Source: an uncultured Armatimonadota bacterium
GTDB lineage: Bacteria > Armatimonadota > Armatimonadia > Armatimonadales > Armatimonadaceae
Length of the DNA: 6,057 bases
Reading direction: 5' to 3'
Assembly: GCA_903924445.1 (NCBI GenBank)
Contig: CAIYBQ010000367.1
Location: 1 to 6,057, forward strand
Positions 5,578 to 6,057 of this stretch are shown piece by piece; the first letter of the stretch is position 1, and the number at the start of each line of letters is the position of its first letter. The translations under genes were made by a program, and so were the position numbers. The notes beneath the pieces were generated by a model, which saw only the letters and a list, made by a program, of their open reading frames with translations, ran no database searches and was not told the DNA's origin.

Positions 5578-6057
5578 TTTCCACCTGCTTTGACATCGTA
5601 GCAAAGGAGGACATCCATATCGCGAATGTACAGCTTGCCATTTGAAACGACTGGGTATGGCCAACTAGGAGCGGTGCTACGCTCCGGCTGCTCAAAGCGT
5701 CCAAGCTCCGTATACTTGGCTGGTGTAGCCTCAACGAGAGCAATCGGACCACGCTCTGACCGACAGATGAGCATGCCATCTGCGACGGTCACAGAACCCT
5801 TACCAACACTGCGGTCTGTCCACACAACCTTGCCGGTTTTGAATTCCATGCAGGTGAGGTTTGAGTTATCAAAGCCGTAAATGTGATCGCCAACGAGGAC
5901 CATCCCACCGTGGTGATTCTGCATTTCCTTGGTGAAATAAACCTGTTCAGCGGTCGTGCCTGTGGCTGTCTTGGTCAGCTTCGCGAGACCACCACCATTT
6001 TGATAAGCGGATGCAGCGAAGACGTAGCCATCTCTATAAATGGGCGCGGAGCAGTTA
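5574..6057 (-). CDS. PQQ-like beta-propeller protein A, C-terminal part (5' end outside window)
   Basis: The frame is open from the right edge (first full codon at 6056) to a TGA at 5576..5574, giving 160 residues. A Met at 5924 is internal, because the 44 residues before it are in frame and propeller-like (APIYRDGYVFAAS). The blade signature of PQQ-like repeats is clear at residues 69-79 (CMEFKTGKVVW), followed by GKGSVTVADG (85-94) and the closing strand KLYIRDMDVLLCYDVKA (141-157). As I recall, that closing strand is the usual C-terminus of a PQQ-binding-like propeller family common in Planctomycetota and Verrucomicrobiota, so the gene ends naturally here. Judged by its paralogue B, about 225 residues plus a signal peptide are missing. 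The expected location is periplasmic, but the N-terminus is not visible. No CxxCH haem motif or adjacent Cys pair is present. Its substrate is unknown; it probably binds or scaffolds, and enzyme activity is not shown. Confidence 0.88.
   Translation of the reverse strand, partial: NCSAPIYRDGYVFAASAYQNGGGLAKLTKTATGTTAEQVYFTKEMQNHHGGMVLVGDHIYGFDNSNLTCMEFKTGKVVWTDRSVGKGSVTVADGMLICRSERGPIALVEATPAKYTELGRFEQPERSTAPSWPYPVVSNGKLYIRDMDVLLCYDVKAGGK
5581..5586 (-). promoter_or_regulatory. Weak ribosome binding site for B inside the end of A
   Basis: AGGTGG reads on the minus strand three bases before the B start codon (six bases if only its AGG is counted). It lies in the last codons of A. It is a poor match compared with the sites before D and E, so B is probably translated mainly by ribosomes that terminate on A and restart at the overlapping ATGA. 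This site is one reason to prefer the ATG at 5577 over the longer start at 5664. Confidence 0.45.

Noticed and set aside
5578..5664. N-terminal extension of B to an ATG at 5664
   Set aside because: It would overlap A by about 90 bases, over A's conserved last blade. The added residues are basic and Cys-rich with no signal peptide, and the propeller opening motif begins just after the ATG at 5577.
5574..6057. A as a broken gene, because the first Met in view is at 5924
   Set aside because: The frame is open without stops to the window edge and the upstream residues fit a propeller blade, so the gene is cut by the window and not damaged.

Overview
The window is a single, almost gap-free block of six genes, all on the minus strand, so transcription runs from the right edge towards base 1. 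No tRNA, rRNA, CRISPR array or mobile element is visible. In transcription order the genes are: (A) the C-terminal part of a PQQ-like beta-propeller protein, cut by the right edge; (B) a second, shorter propeller protein without a visible signal peptide; (C) a 758-residue exported propeller protein with two extra C-terminal domains; (D) a 563-residue exported propeller protein with a charged helical tail; (E) a 70-residue two-helix membrane protein of DUF3311 type; and (F) the first 77 residues of a sodium:solute symporter, cut by the left edge.

The junctions are very tight: A/B and E/F overlap by four bases (ATGA), B/C are 6 nt apart, C/D 10 nt and D/E 3 nt. This supports one polycistronic operon with translational coupling. 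No promoter or terminator is visible; both should lie outside the window. Every base is coding or lies in a gap of 10 nt or less, so there is no unexplained intergenic stretch.

Base composition is moderate, around half G+C by eye. Large PQQ-like propeller proteins are abundant in Planctomycetota, Verrucomicrobiota and relatives. The wording of several motifs (for example the 'LLCYDVKA' end of A, the 'NMVSPEVGLP' start of D and the 'FFQRATVFFG' lectin-like domain of C) matches what I remember of proteins from those groups. A PVC-group bacterium is therefore my best guess, from memory of families and not from a search.

How the genes work together is inference. C and D, and presumably A, are periplasmic. 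E and F look like the usual small-subunit plus SSS-transporter pair in the inner membrane. A simple reading is a periplasmic set of ligand-binding or scaffold propellers made together with a Na+-coupled importer for an unknown solute. The most unusual points are the tandem set of four diverged propellers beside one transporter, and the A/B junction, where B lacks an export signal and an A-run could permit a -1 shift that fuses it to A.
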